Assembly: GCA_040307385.1 (NCBI GenBank)
Contig: JAWRJQ010000014.1
Location: 1-64,000 of the forward strand
DNA: 64,000 nucleotides
Direction: 5' to 3'
Source: RUG721 sp040307385
Lineage (GTDB): Bacteria > Actinomycetota > Coriobacteriia > Coriobacteriales > Atopobiaceae
Position numbers and translations under genes: made by a program. Position 1 is the stretch's first letter. Every line of letters starts with the position of its first letter. Below are positions 34,420-41,754 of this stretch, one piece after another. The notes beneath the pieces were generated by a model. That model saw only the letters and a list, made by a program, of their open reading frames with translations, did not search any database and was not told where the DNA came from.

Positions 34420-35681
34420 CGAGATCGTACGAAATCGTCGTGATCGGCGGAGGCCCTGCAGGGCTTGCCGCCGCCATCGCAGCACGCGATGCGGGATGCG
34501 CCTCGATTCTCGTGATCGAGCGCGACCGCGAGTTAGGCGGCATCCTCAACCAGTGCATCCACAACGGCTTCGGCCTCATCACCTTCGACGAGGAGCTCAC
34601 GGGCCCCGAGTATGCGGCACGGTTCGAGGAGCTCGCGCTCCAAGGCGGCATCGATGTCATGCTCGATGCCATGGTCATCGACGTTTCGACCGACAAGCTG
34701 GTCACAGCGGTGAGCTTGGATGAGGGCATGGTGTTCATCCAGGCGCAGGCCATCGTGCTCGCCATGGGATGCCGCGAGCGTCCGCGCGGGGCGCTCAACA
34801 TCCCCGGGTTCCGCCCTGCGGGCATCTACAGTGCGGGAACGGCCCAACGCCTCGTCAACATCGAGGGATTCATGCCCGGGCGCGAGGTCGTCATCTTGGG
34901 TTCGGGCGACATCGGCCTCATCATGGCGCGCCGCATGACCCTCGAAGGGGCGCATGTGGCCTGCGTCGCCGAGCTCATGCCCTATTCGGGCGGCCTCACG
35001 CGCAACATCGTGCAGTGCCTCGACGACTTCGGCATTCCGCTGCTGCTCAGCCATACGGTCGTGCGCATCGAGGGTCGCAAGCGCGTTGAATCCGTCACCA
35101 TCGCCGAGGTGGACGGGAAGGGCTCGCCCATCCCCGGCACCGAAACCGTCTACCCGTGCGACACGCTGCTGCTCTCGGTCGGCCTCATCCCCGAGAACGA
35201 GCTCTCGTTGGCAGCGGGCGTGGAGCTCTCTCCCGTCACCCGGGGCCCCGTGGTGAATGAGAGGCTCGAAACCACGGTGGACGGCATCTTCGCGGCGGGA
35301 AACGTTCTGCACGTGCATGACCTGGTCGACTATGTGTCGCAGGAAGCTGCCGTTGCAGGCCGCAACGCGGCTGCCTACGTGGGAGGCGGACGCGGAGAGG
35401 ACGGCGCCTCGATGGACATCGTCGTCTCAGACGGCATCCGCTACACGGTGCCGCAGGTCGTAGATCCCGCGCGCATGCCCGACGAGCTCACCGTGCGCTT
35501 CCGCGTGGACGGGGTGTATGAGAACCGATTCGTCTCGGTCTACCTCGATGACGAGCGCATCTACCACCGCAAGCGCCTGATCATGGCTCCGGGTGAGATG
35601 GAGCAGGTCATCCTCAGGCAGAAGGATCTGCTCGCACGACCCGGCGTCGCATCGATCAGCTTCAAGCTCGAGGAGGCATAG
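34416..35681 (+). CDS. FAD/NAD-dependent oxidoreductase, partner of GlpA-like protein
   Basis: Pyridine-nucleotide-disulfide-reductase-fold flavoprotein of 421 aa. FAD loop VVIGGGPAGLAAAIAARDAG lies at the N terminus, NAD-binding loop VVILGSGDIGLIMARRM in the middle, and the FAD ribityl block GIFAAGNVLHVHDLVDYV near residue 290. No CXXC redox disulfide is seen in the usual position. It overlaps its upstream neighbour by ATGA and precedes DUF1667 by three bases. It probably passes electrons between the GlpA-like subunit and NAD(P)H; this is inference from context. Confidence 0.86.
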   Translation: MTRSYEIVVIGGGPAGLAAAIAARDAGCASILVIERDRELGGILNQCIHNGFGLITFDEELTGPEYAARFEELALQGGIDVMLDAMVIDVSTDKLVTAVSLDEGMVFIQAQAIVLAMGCRERPRGALNIPGFRPAGIYSAGTAQRLVNIEGFMPGREVVILGSGDIGLIMARRMTLEGAHVACVAELMPYSGGLTRNIVQCLDDFGIPLLLSHTVVRIEGRKRVESVTIAEVDGKGSPIPGTETVYPCDTLLLSVGLIPENELSLAAGVELSPVTRGPVVNERLETTVDGIFAAGNVLHVHDLVDYVSQEAAVAGRNAAAYVGGGRGEDGASMDIVVSDGIRYTVPQVVDPARMPDELTVRFRVDGVYENRFVSVYLDDERIYHRKRLIMAPGEMEQVILRQKDLLARPGVASISFKLEEA

Positions 35682-35684
35682 GTC

Positions 35685-36044
35685 ATGGAGGCAATCCATC
35701 TTACCTGCATCAGGTGTCCGCGCGGCTGCCAGCTCGACGTTGCGGTCGAGAACGGCGCGGTTGTCTCGGTCACGGGAAATGCCTGCAAGCGGGGTGAGAC
35801 GTACGCGCAGACGGAGGCCGTCAACCCCATGCGCGCAGTCACCTCGTCCGTTCCCGTGGAAGGCAGCGCGACAGCGCGCATGGTCTCGGTCAAGACGGCG
35901 AGCGATGTGCCGAAATCCAAAGTGCGCGAGGTCGTCGCATCGCTTAAGGGCGTCACGGTGTCGGCTCCCGTCGCCATCGGCGATGTGGTGGTATCCGACG
36001 TATGCGGAACGGGCGTGGACATCGTCGCCACGAGAAGCGCCTAG
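35685..36044 (+). CDS. DUF1667 protein
   Basis: A 119-aa protein with a CXXCXXXC motif (CIRCPRGC) at residues 8-15 and another cysteine in GNACKRGETYA, suggesting an iron-sulfur or zinc site. The rest is a small beta-rich domain. DUF1667 genes are regularly the third member of the GlpA-like/flavoprotein trio, as here, so it is probably a small electron-transfer or assembly subunit. Its stop overlaps the convergent MGMT-like gene by four bases. Confidence 0.85.
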   Translation: MEAIHLTCIRCPRGCQLDVAVENGAVVSVTGNACKRGETYAQTEAVNPMRAVTSSVPVEGSATARMVSVKTASDVPKSKVREVVASLKGVTVSAPVAIGDVVVSDVCGTGVDIVATRSA

Positions 36045-36352
36045 AGTTCCCAGGTGCAGGCCTCCATATCGACATGGTCGGCGTCTTTGAAGGAGACGCC
36101 CTCATCTGCAAGCATCTGTTTCTGCACGTCGGGACCGCCGAAGGCGAATCCCGGAGCGAGCGACCCGTCCTTGAACACCACGCGATGGCAGGGTACGCCG
36201 CCGGCCATGCCGGGGCTCGCGTGCATGGCGAAGCCGACGAACCGTGCTTTGCGGGGAGCTCCCGCCAGCCGCGCCACCTGCCCGTAGCTTGCCACGCGGC
36301 CCTCGGGTATCTGCCGCACGATGTCGTACACCAGATTGAAGAACGAATCCAT
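36041..36352 (-). CDS. short MGMT/alkyltransferase-family DNA protein
   Basis: A 103-aa protein equal to only the DNA-binding alkyltransferase domain of Ogt/Ada. VRQIPEGRVASYGQVARLAG is the helix-turn-helix block and the active-site motif reads PCHRVV (Cys55). Alkyltransferase-like (ATL) proteins of this size usually have Trp in place of that Cys, so this one keeps the methyl-acceptor residue but lacks the N-terminal half. It could be a minimal true transferase or an ATL with an atypical residue. It converges on DUF1667 and is divergent from the isochorismatase gene. Confidence 0.85.
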   Translation of the reverse strand: MDSFFNLVYDIVRQIPEGRVASYGQVARLAGAPRKARFVGFAMHASPGMAGGVPCHRVVFKDGSLAPGFAFGGPDVQKQMLADEGVSFKDADHVDMEACTWEL

Positions 36353-36416
36353 AGAACTGCCCTCCGATTTCGTGTATATCTATGACGGTAGCATGTTTCG
36401 TCGAAGGGGGAGGATC

Positions 36417-36989
36417 ATGCAGCTCGACGCGCAGCGCAGCGCGCTCATCGTCATCGATGCCATCGACTCGGTGCACGACGAAGAGGATACGGTCTATGCG
36501 GCGGAGATCAGTTCCGAGATGGCGGCATTTCGCACCAACGTCGCCCGTACGGTCAATCTTGCGCATCGGGCGGGCCTGCCCGTTCTCTTCTGCAACGACG
36601 AGCACATCGAGGGGCTCGATCGCGAGCTCGAGATCTGGGGGCCGCACGGCATCAAGGGCGGCACGCGCATCTTTCCCGAGATCGCCGTCGGCGAGAGCGA
36701 TTTCATCATCCCCAAACGCCGTTACTCGGGATTCTTCCAGACCGATCTCGACTTGACCCTGCGCGAGCTCGGCGCGGATACCCTCATCGTCGTCGGATGC
36801 GATACCAACGTCTGCGTGCTCCATACGCTCGCCGACGCCTTCTACCGCACCTACAAGACGATCGTGGTGGGGGAGGCCACCATCACGTTTCTCGGCGTCG
36901 GAACGCAGGATGGGGCGCTCGACATGTTCAGGGCATGCTATGGCTCCGACATAGTTTCTGTAGAAGAACTGAAGTCGATGCTTGCATAG
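36417..36989 (+). CDS. isochorismatase-like cysteine hydrolase
   Basis: A 190-aa hydrolase of the nicotinamidase/isochorismatase fold. The expected triad is visible: Asp in LIVIDAIDSVHD, Lys in IIPKRRYSGFF and Cys in GCDTNVCVLHT with the preceding cis-peptide. The substrate cannot be inferred; the family includes nicotinamidases, ureidoacrylate hydrolases and others. ATG at 36417 is preceded by aagggggagg; the longer frame from 36321 would run over the divergent gene. It stands alone between the MGMT-like gene and tRNA-Pro. Confidence 0.88.
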   Translation: MQLDAQRSALIVIDAIDSVHDEEDTVYAAEISSEMAAFRTNVARTVNLAHRAGLPVLFCNDEHIEGLDRELEIWGPHGIKGGTRIFPEIAVGESDFIIPKRRYSGFFQTDLDLTLRELGADTLIVVGCDTNVCVLHTLADAFYRTYKTIVVGEATITFLGVGTQDGALDMFRACYGSDIVSVEELKSMLA

Positions 36990-37009
36990 TTTTCTGTGAC
37001 GGGTATAAT
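36982..37009 (+). promoter_or_regulatory. promoter for tRNA-Pro
   Basis: ttgcat (36982-36987) and a perfect tataat (37004-37009) with 16-base spacing lie 12 bases before the tRNA. The -35 overlaps the end of the isochorismatase gene. Confidence 0.75.
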
Positions 37010-37021
37010 CTTCTGTGCTTT

Positions 37022-37098
<77 letters not shown>

Positions 37099-37107
37099 GA
37101 GAACAGC

Positions 37108-37142
37108 AGATGGGACGGCAACAATGCCGTCCCATCTTTTTT
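37108..37142 (+). terminator. intrinsic terminator after tRNA-Pro
   Basis: A 13-bp perfect stem (agatgggacggca / tgccgtcccatct), loop acaa and six T follow the tRNA by ten bases. Confidence 0.93.
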
Positions 37143-37404
37143 CAAGCGCCAATCATCCCATAGGCATCCCATAGGCGTTTTCCAGCTATTCGATAAAGCG
37201 GTATGTTTGTGCGCTTGCGACTATGCTAGATATTGCAGTACCGCTGATACGTTCGCACGAAGCATCGAGGCTATGTCAGGGCTTGTGTCGGGTGGGTGAT
37301 GCGAATACCAGCAACCACCGCCAGCACCGGTGTTTTTTTGTTGTAAAAATGAGGGATAATTACAAAAGAGCAGGTAGAAATGCTAACAAACCATATTGCG
37401 CGCG
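37143..37404. other. non-coding gap between tRNA-Pro and the displaced half-tRNA
   Basis: No convincing gene is present. The stretch is less GC-rich than its surroundings and holds a small inverted repeat (ttgtaaaa / attacaaa, about 37340-37367). If the flanking duplication is an attachment site, this is what remains of an inserted element after near-complete loss. Confidence 0.45.
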
Positions 37405-37451
37405 TCTGGGGTCAAGAGGTTGCCGGCTCGAATCCAGTCCACCCGACCAGA
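37405..37451 (+). mobile_element. attachment-site-like duplicate of the tRNA-Pro 3' half
   Basis: The last 24 bases (37428-37451, tcgaatccagtccacccgac and four more) are identical to 37077-37100 at the end of tRNA-Pro. Similarity continues upstream to the anticodon loop (ggggtcaag) with about five mismatches. No 5' half exists, so it is not a tRNA gene. An integrative element that carried its own tRNA 3' end would leave exactly this arrangement. No integrase gene remains. Confidence 0.65.
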
Positions 37452-37710
37452 TCTTACGGGGTCAGAGGTATGCATTTCCGGCCTTTATTCTTTTTCGAGC
37501 TGCGAAATGCACCCTCATGCGCATCCGTCCGTAAAATGGAATCGTCTCATTCCAACGGCCTGTGCCACGCAAGGAGCCTGTCTTTAAGGGTTGCAAGGCA
37601 TCTTAGGGGCAGAAAACGCAGGAATAAGTCGCTGCGCTGTCATGCTTGCGCGTCGTTGATCGGGCATGCCATCCCCGTGCGGGAATCATTGTCGAGAGGT
37701 GGCGGTTCCG
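37452..37710. other. non-coding stretch downstream of the half-tRNA
   Basis: No gene is supported. Two small hairpins occur: tgcatttc (37469 onward) with gaaatgca (37507 onward), and tggaat/attcca shortly after. Their role is unclear. Confidence 0.4.
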
Positions 37711-37770
37711 TCTTGGTCGATTTTTCGAGACAGCAAAGTGCTTGATGCTGTCCCGAATAAACGACCGAGA
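37711..37770. repeat. 25-nt imperfect inverted repeat
   Basis: Arms 37711-37735 and 37746-37770 match at 21 of 25 positions around a 10-nt loop; some mismatches would still allow G-U pairs in RNA. It is 135 bases before the metal transporter start and upstream of its promoter. No T-run follows. A relic of transposon ends or an RNA hairpin are both possible. Confidence 0.6.
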
Positions 37771-37821
37771 CGGGCACGATCCGTTTTCCCGCCGCTTTGA
37801 TGAAAAAATACTGATTATAGT

Positions 37822-37866
37822 TTGCTTAGGTTAACTTTTATGTGTATGATGGTCTTATAAAAGTTA
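37822..37866 (+). promoter_or_regulatory. promoter and symmetric operator of the Mn-type ABC transporter
   Basis: ttgctt (37822-37827) and tatgat (37845-37850) are spaced by 17 bases. A perfect 10-bp inverted repeat, taacttttat (37832-37841) and ataaaagtta (37857-37866), brackets the -10 box. The left arm lies in ttaggttaac, which resembles DtxR/MntR-type sites. Metal-dependent repression is inferred. Confidence 0.65.
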
Positions 37867-37905
37867 GCTCAATCTTACTTTGATCGTTAGAAAGAAGGTA
37901 ATCCT

Positions 37906-38904
37906 ATGACGCAGCTCGCCAAACGACAGCAATCCAGCCCAGGCGTGTTCAGGCTCGCCATTGCCCCCTGCCTGTTCCTCCTCACGGTCGTCCTCGTCGC
38001 GTACGGTATGTTGACCGGGTGCTCGTCCCGAGAAGACCAGTCGCCCGCTGCCCAGCACGCGATCGGGGGGCGCCCGGTTGTCCTGACGACCTTCACGGTG
38101 ATCCAGGACATGGCGCAGCGGGTTGCCGGCGACTATCTCGATGTTCAGTCCATCACAAAGCCCGGTGCGGAGATCCACGACTACGAGCCTACTCCCGAGG
38201 ACATCGCCCGTGCGTCGGAAGTCGATCTGGTTTTGGACAACGGCCTAGGACTCGAGCGCTGGTTCGATCGTTTCATGGCGGACTCGAACGCACGCCGCGT
38301 CGACCTCTCCGAGGGTGTCGAGCCGATGGAGATCGCCGATGGCGAATACCAGGGCAATGCCAATCCCCATGCGTGGATGTCCCCTCGCAACGGCATGATC
38401 TATGTAGATAACATCGTGAAGGCCTTCTGCGAGCTCGACCCCGAGCATGCCGATGAGTACAGGGCAAACGGCGAAGCGTACAAGGCCCAGATCCAGGCAG
38501 TGGCCGATGAGCTCGAGCGCGGGCTTGCCGACCTGCCCCAGAACATGCGCACGCTTGTGACCTGCGAGGGAGCGTTCTCCTACCTCTGCCGCGATGCCGG
38601 ACTCGAAGAGGTCTACCTGTGGCCGGTGAATGCCGAGAACGAGGGTACGCCCCAGCAGGTAGCGTCCGTCATCGAGCAGGTCCGTGCAGCCGGCGTACCC
38701 ACCGTGTTCTGTGAATCGACGGTGAGTCCCAAGGCCATGCAGCAGGTTGCGGACGAGACGGGCGCCGTGCTGCTCACCGATGCCGATCATGTGCTCTACG
38801 TCGATTCCCTTTCGGAAGCAGACGGCCCCGTACCCAGCTATCTTGAGCTGCTCAAGCATGATGTGCGCGTGATCGTCGAAGGACTGACGGGAGGGGAGTC
38901 ATGA
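37906..38904 (+). CDS. metal ABC transporter substrate-binding lipoprotein (Mn/Fe type)
   Basis: Extracellular metal-binding lipoprotein of cluster A-I. A signal segment ends in the lipobox LTGC with Cys39. The four ligands expected for manganese-type proteins (PsaA/SitA) align: His91 in EIHDYEPTPED, His155 in NPHAWMSP, Glu221 in TCEGAFSYL and Asp300 in YVDSLS. Zinc-type ZnuA has His at the third position and a His-rich loop, which is absent here. Length is 332 aa. It is first in a three-gene operon with ATGA overlaps and lies behind a symmetric operator. Confidence 0.9.
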   Translation: MTQLAKRQQSSPGVFRLAIAPCLFLLTVVLVAYGMLTGCSSREDQSPAAQHAIGGRPVVLTTFTVIQDMAQRVAGDYLDVQSITKPGAEIHDYEPTPEDIARASEVDLVLDNGLGLERWFDRFMADSNARRVDLSEGVEPMEIADGEYQGNANPHAWMSPRNGMIYVDNIVKAFCELDPEHADEYRANGEAYKAQIQAVADELERGLADLPQNMRTLVTCEGAFSYLCRDAGLEEVYLWPVNAENEGTPQQVASVIEQVRAAGVPTVFCESTVSPKAMQQVADETGAVLLTDADHVLYVDSLSEADGPVPSYLELLKHDVRVIVEGLTGGES

Positions 38905-39656
38905 TGGTTTCCTCTGGAATCGAAGTCAGGAACATCACCCTATGCTATCCGCAGGCCACTGCCTGCGCGCTCCAGGATGCGAGCCTTTCGCTCGCTCCGG
39001 GAAGCCTGACCGCCCTCGTGGGTGCCAACGGAGCAGGAAAATCCACGCTTTTCAAGGTGCTCGTGGGACTCGTCAGACCGCAGACGGGAAGCGTCTCCTA
39101 TGACGGCTTGGGCGTGCGCGAGGCGCTCCGCCGCAACATGGTGGGCTACGTCGCACAGAGAGACGGTATCGATGACAGCTTTCCCCTCAGCGTCGAAGAT
39201 GTGGTTATGATGGGGCGCTACGGCTATATGGGCCTCCCTCGGCGCCCCTCCGATCAGGATCGTCGTGCCGTCGATGCGGCTCTCGAGCGCGTGGATCTCT
39301 CGGATCTTCGCCATCGTCAGGTCTCCCAGCTGTCCGGCGGGCAGTCTAAGCGTATGTTCGTGGCGCGCGGCATCGCGCAGGGAGCTCGTTTCATGCTTCT
39401 GGACGAGCCGTTCGCAGGTGTCGATAAGCGCTCCGAATCAACGCTCGCAGAGCTGCTCGGAGAGCTCGCCTACGAGGGAACGACCGTGCTCGCCGCCGTG
39501 CACGACCTGAGGATGGCGGCACGGTCGTTCGACCACGCCGTTCTACTCGACCGAACCGTCGTCTGTCAGGGGCCGGCGCGCGAGGTTCTCGCCATCGATC
39601 ATGTCGCGCGGGCCTTCTACGTCAACCAGGACATCGCGCGCGAGATGGTGGCGTGA
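38901..39656 (+). CDS. metal ABC transporter ATP-binding protein
   Basis: ATPase subunit of the Mn/Fe uptake system. Walker A GANGAGKSTLFK, Q-loop VAQRDGIDDSFPLSVEDVV, signature LSGGQSKRMFVAR, Walker B FMLLDEPFAGVD and the switch His in AAVHDLRMA are all present. Length is 251 aa. The start overlaps the lipoprotein stop by ATGA, and its own stop overlaps the permease start in the same way, so the three subunits are translationally coupled. Confidence 0.94.
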   Translation: MMVSSGIEVRNITLCYPQATACALQDASLSLAPGSLTALVGANGAGKSTLFKVLVGLVRPQTGSVSYDGLGVREALRRNMVGYVAQRDGIDDSFPLSVEDVVMMGRYGYMGLPRRPSDQDRRAVDAALERVDLSDLRHRQVSQLSGGQSKRMFVARGIAQGARFMLLDEPFAGVDKRSESTLAELLGELAYEGTTVLAAVHDLRMAARSFDHAVLLDRTVVCQGPAREVLAIDHVARAFYVNQDIAREMVA

Positions 39657-40498
39657 TGGCGGAGATCGATCCTTTCGGACTGCTCTCCTATGCGTTCATG
39701 CAGCGTGCCCTCATCACCGGTCTGGCCACGGCCCTCGTCTGCGGCGTCATCAGCTGCTACGTGATCCATATGGGCTGGTCGCTCATGGGGGATGCCATCT
39801 CCCATGCGGTGCTCCCCGGGGTCGTTATCTCGTACATGCTGGGCGCTCCCTACGTGGTGGGCGCCCTGGTGTCGGCGCTTCTGGCCTGCGTCCTCATCGG
39901 CGGCATGGGAAGAAACCCATGCATTCGCTCGGATGCCTCCATGGGCATCGTGTTCACGACGCTCTTCTCCCTGGGCACCGTGCTGATATCCAAGGTGCCC
40001 AGCCAGGTCAACCTGTTCCATATCCTGTTCGGCAACCTTCTGGGCGTCACGACCGAAGATATGCGGCTGGTGCTCGTCCTGGGGGCGTTGGTCCTGGCCA
40101 TTGTTCTCATACGGCGCCGCGATCTCGCCTTGCTCGCCTTCGATCCCACCCACGCCCAGGCGATAGGACTCGCGCCGCGCTCGCTCTCGACGCTGCTGCT
40201 CGTCGCCCTCGCCGTGACCGTCGTGGTGTCCCTGCAGTCGGTGGGCATCATCCTGTCGGTGGCCATGCTCGTCACACCGGGTGCGACGGCGCGGATGCTC
40301 ACCAATAGCATCTGGACCATGCTGTGGCTCTCGCCCGCCGTGGCCGCAGCGGCGGTCGTGCTGGGGGTATGGGCCAGCTACGTGGCGAACGCATCCTCGG
40401 GCGGGATGATCGGCGTTGTCCTCGGCCTCGAGTTCGTCCTCGCGTACGCCTTTGGCCCGCAGGGCGCGCTCAGACGGCGCGCGAAGGCCGAGGTCTGA
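39653..40498 (+). CDS. metal ABC transporter permease
   Basis: Membrane subunit (ABC-3 family) of the Mn/Fe transporter, 281 aa with eight or nine hydrophobic helices. The family hallmark MGWSLMGDAISHAVLPGVVISY is represented by DAISHAVLPG near residue 45, and QSVGIILSVAMLVTPGATA is the conserved block near residue 203. It ends the operon and meets the convergent EutH-family gene with no spacing. Confidence 0.93.
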   Translation: MMAEIDPFGLLSYAFMQRALITGLATALVCGVISCYVIHMGWSLMGDAISHAVLPGVVISYMLGAPYVVGALVSALLACVLIGGMGRNPCIRSDASMGIVFTTLFSLGTVLISKVPSQVNLFHILFGNLLGVTTEDMRLVLVLGALVLAIVLIRRRDLALLAFDPTHAQAIGLAPRSLSTLLLVALAVTVVVSLQSVGIILSVAMLVTPGATARMLTNSIWTMLWLSPAVAAAAVVLGVWASYVANASSGGMIGVVLGLEFVLAYAFGPQGALRRRAKAEV

Positions 40499-41710
40499 TC
40501 AACCCTCGCGTGCAAGGTCTTCCTGCTCGAGCCTGCGGGCTTCCTTGTTGGCGAGCAGGGCCGTGAACCCGACGGCGATGCCGGCGGCCATGAGCTTGCC
40601 TATGAACAGCGGCAGGATCAGCGTGGGCTGGTAGTTCGCGCAGAACGAGAGATGGTCGCCGATGATGAACGCACCGCATACGGTGAACGCCGAAGCCTTC
40701 ACGATGTCGACGGCGCGCATGTCGCGCGTCATGGGATACAGCGCGAGCGCGTTGCATGCGGTGGCCAGGATGCCGGTCGTGGCCATGTCGGATAGATGGA
40801 AGAACCGGCCGATCTTGCCGAGCGGCGCGGAGAGGTACGTCTTGATCAGATGCACCATGGGGAAGGCGCCCGCGAGCATCATCGAGATCACGGCGCAGTT
40901 CTCGACGGCGCCGAGCCCGTTCTCCTCGCTGATGAACATGAGCGGCATGAAGTCGAGCTGCCCGAACAGGCTGGCGAACGGCTCGACGAAATACGCGAGG
41001 ATCGACAGCACGAGCACCGTGCGCGCCGCGTAGTCGATGGCGGTGCCGAACACGATGAAGCCCTTGATCATCGTCTCGGGGATGAACTTCATGCCGAGCG
41101 CGATGAGCACGCAGATGATCGTCAGCGGCACGAGGTTCACGAAGATGGTGCCCCAGTTCATGGCCAGCTGGTACGTGGCCGCGGCGTCGGTTGAAAGGAT
41201 GTCGCGCACCATCGGGTTCGAAAGCGCGCATGCGCCCGATGCGATGAGCACGCCGAGGGGAATGGCCAGGAAACCGCACATGATGCCGAGCGCGAAGTAC
41301 TTGTGCTTCGTCTTGTCGATCAGGCGCAGCCCGATCGGAACCGAATACACGATGGTGGCGCCGGCCATGAAACCGGTGAACATGGCCATGATCCAGCTTT
41401 CGGTGGTCGAGGCAAGCGCATACGCCGTCTGGTAACCTCCCATGTCGGCTGCGACGATCGTCGTCGCTGCAAGCGAGGGATCCGCACCGATCATCCCGTA
41501 CAACGGCCCGAACACGTTGCGCACGAACAGCTCGAGGTAGGGGATCGAGGCGTAGATGCCGCCCACCGAGAAGAAGATGGGGCCGATGGAGTAGATGCCT
41601 TCGATGAACTGCTTGCCGAGCTCCGATTCCGGCTTTACCATCGATGCGATGCCGCCTGCAACCATGCATGCCATCATGATGAGCACGATGACCTGACCGA
41701 TAAGTTCCAT
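40499..41710 (-). CDS. EutH-family permease (ethanolamine/choline-type)
   Basis: A 403-aa membrane protein with about ten helices matching the ethanolamine permease EutH family; the conserved stretch GADPSLAATTIVAADMGGYQ lies near residue 75. In gut bacteria EutH imports ethanolamine, but no eutBC or microcompartment genes occur here. Its partner, 44 bases upstream on the same strand, is a fused choline-kinase/cytidylyltransferase, so import of choline or ethanolamine for surface phospho-decoration or lipid synthesis is more likely. Start ATG has aggaaggaa upstream. Confidence 0.88.
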   Translation of the reverse strand: MELIGQVIVLIMMACMVAGGIASMVKPESELGKQFIEGIYSIGPIFFSVGGIYASIPYLELFVRNVFGPLYGMIGADPSLAATTIVAADMGGYQTAYALASTTESWIMAMFTGFMAGATIVYSVPIGLRLIDKTKHKYFALGIMCGFLAIPLGVLIASGACALSNPMVRDILSTDAAATYQLAMNWGTIFVNLVPLTIICVLIALGMKFIPETMIKGFIVFGTAIDYAARTVLVLSILAYFVEPFASLFGQLDFMPLMFISEENGLGAVENCAVISMMLAGAFPMVHLIKTYLSAPLGKIGRFFHLSDMATTGILATACNALALYPMTRDMRAVDIVKASAFTVCGAFIIGDHLSFCANYQPTLILPLFIGKLMAAGIAVGFTALLANKEARRLEQEDLAREG

Positions 41711-41754
41711 AGCTTGGTTCCTTCCTGCTTAGGGTCCCTGTTCGCGCGTTCTGT

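Noticed and set aside
37405..37451. A second tRNA-Pro gene
   Set aside because: Only the part from the anticodon loop to the 3' end is present; no D arm or acceptor 5' strand.
40499..41710. EutH homologue as part of an ethanolamine utilisation microcompartment
   Set aside because: No eutABC, shell proteins or cobalamin genes are near; the neighbour is a choline-kinase fusion.
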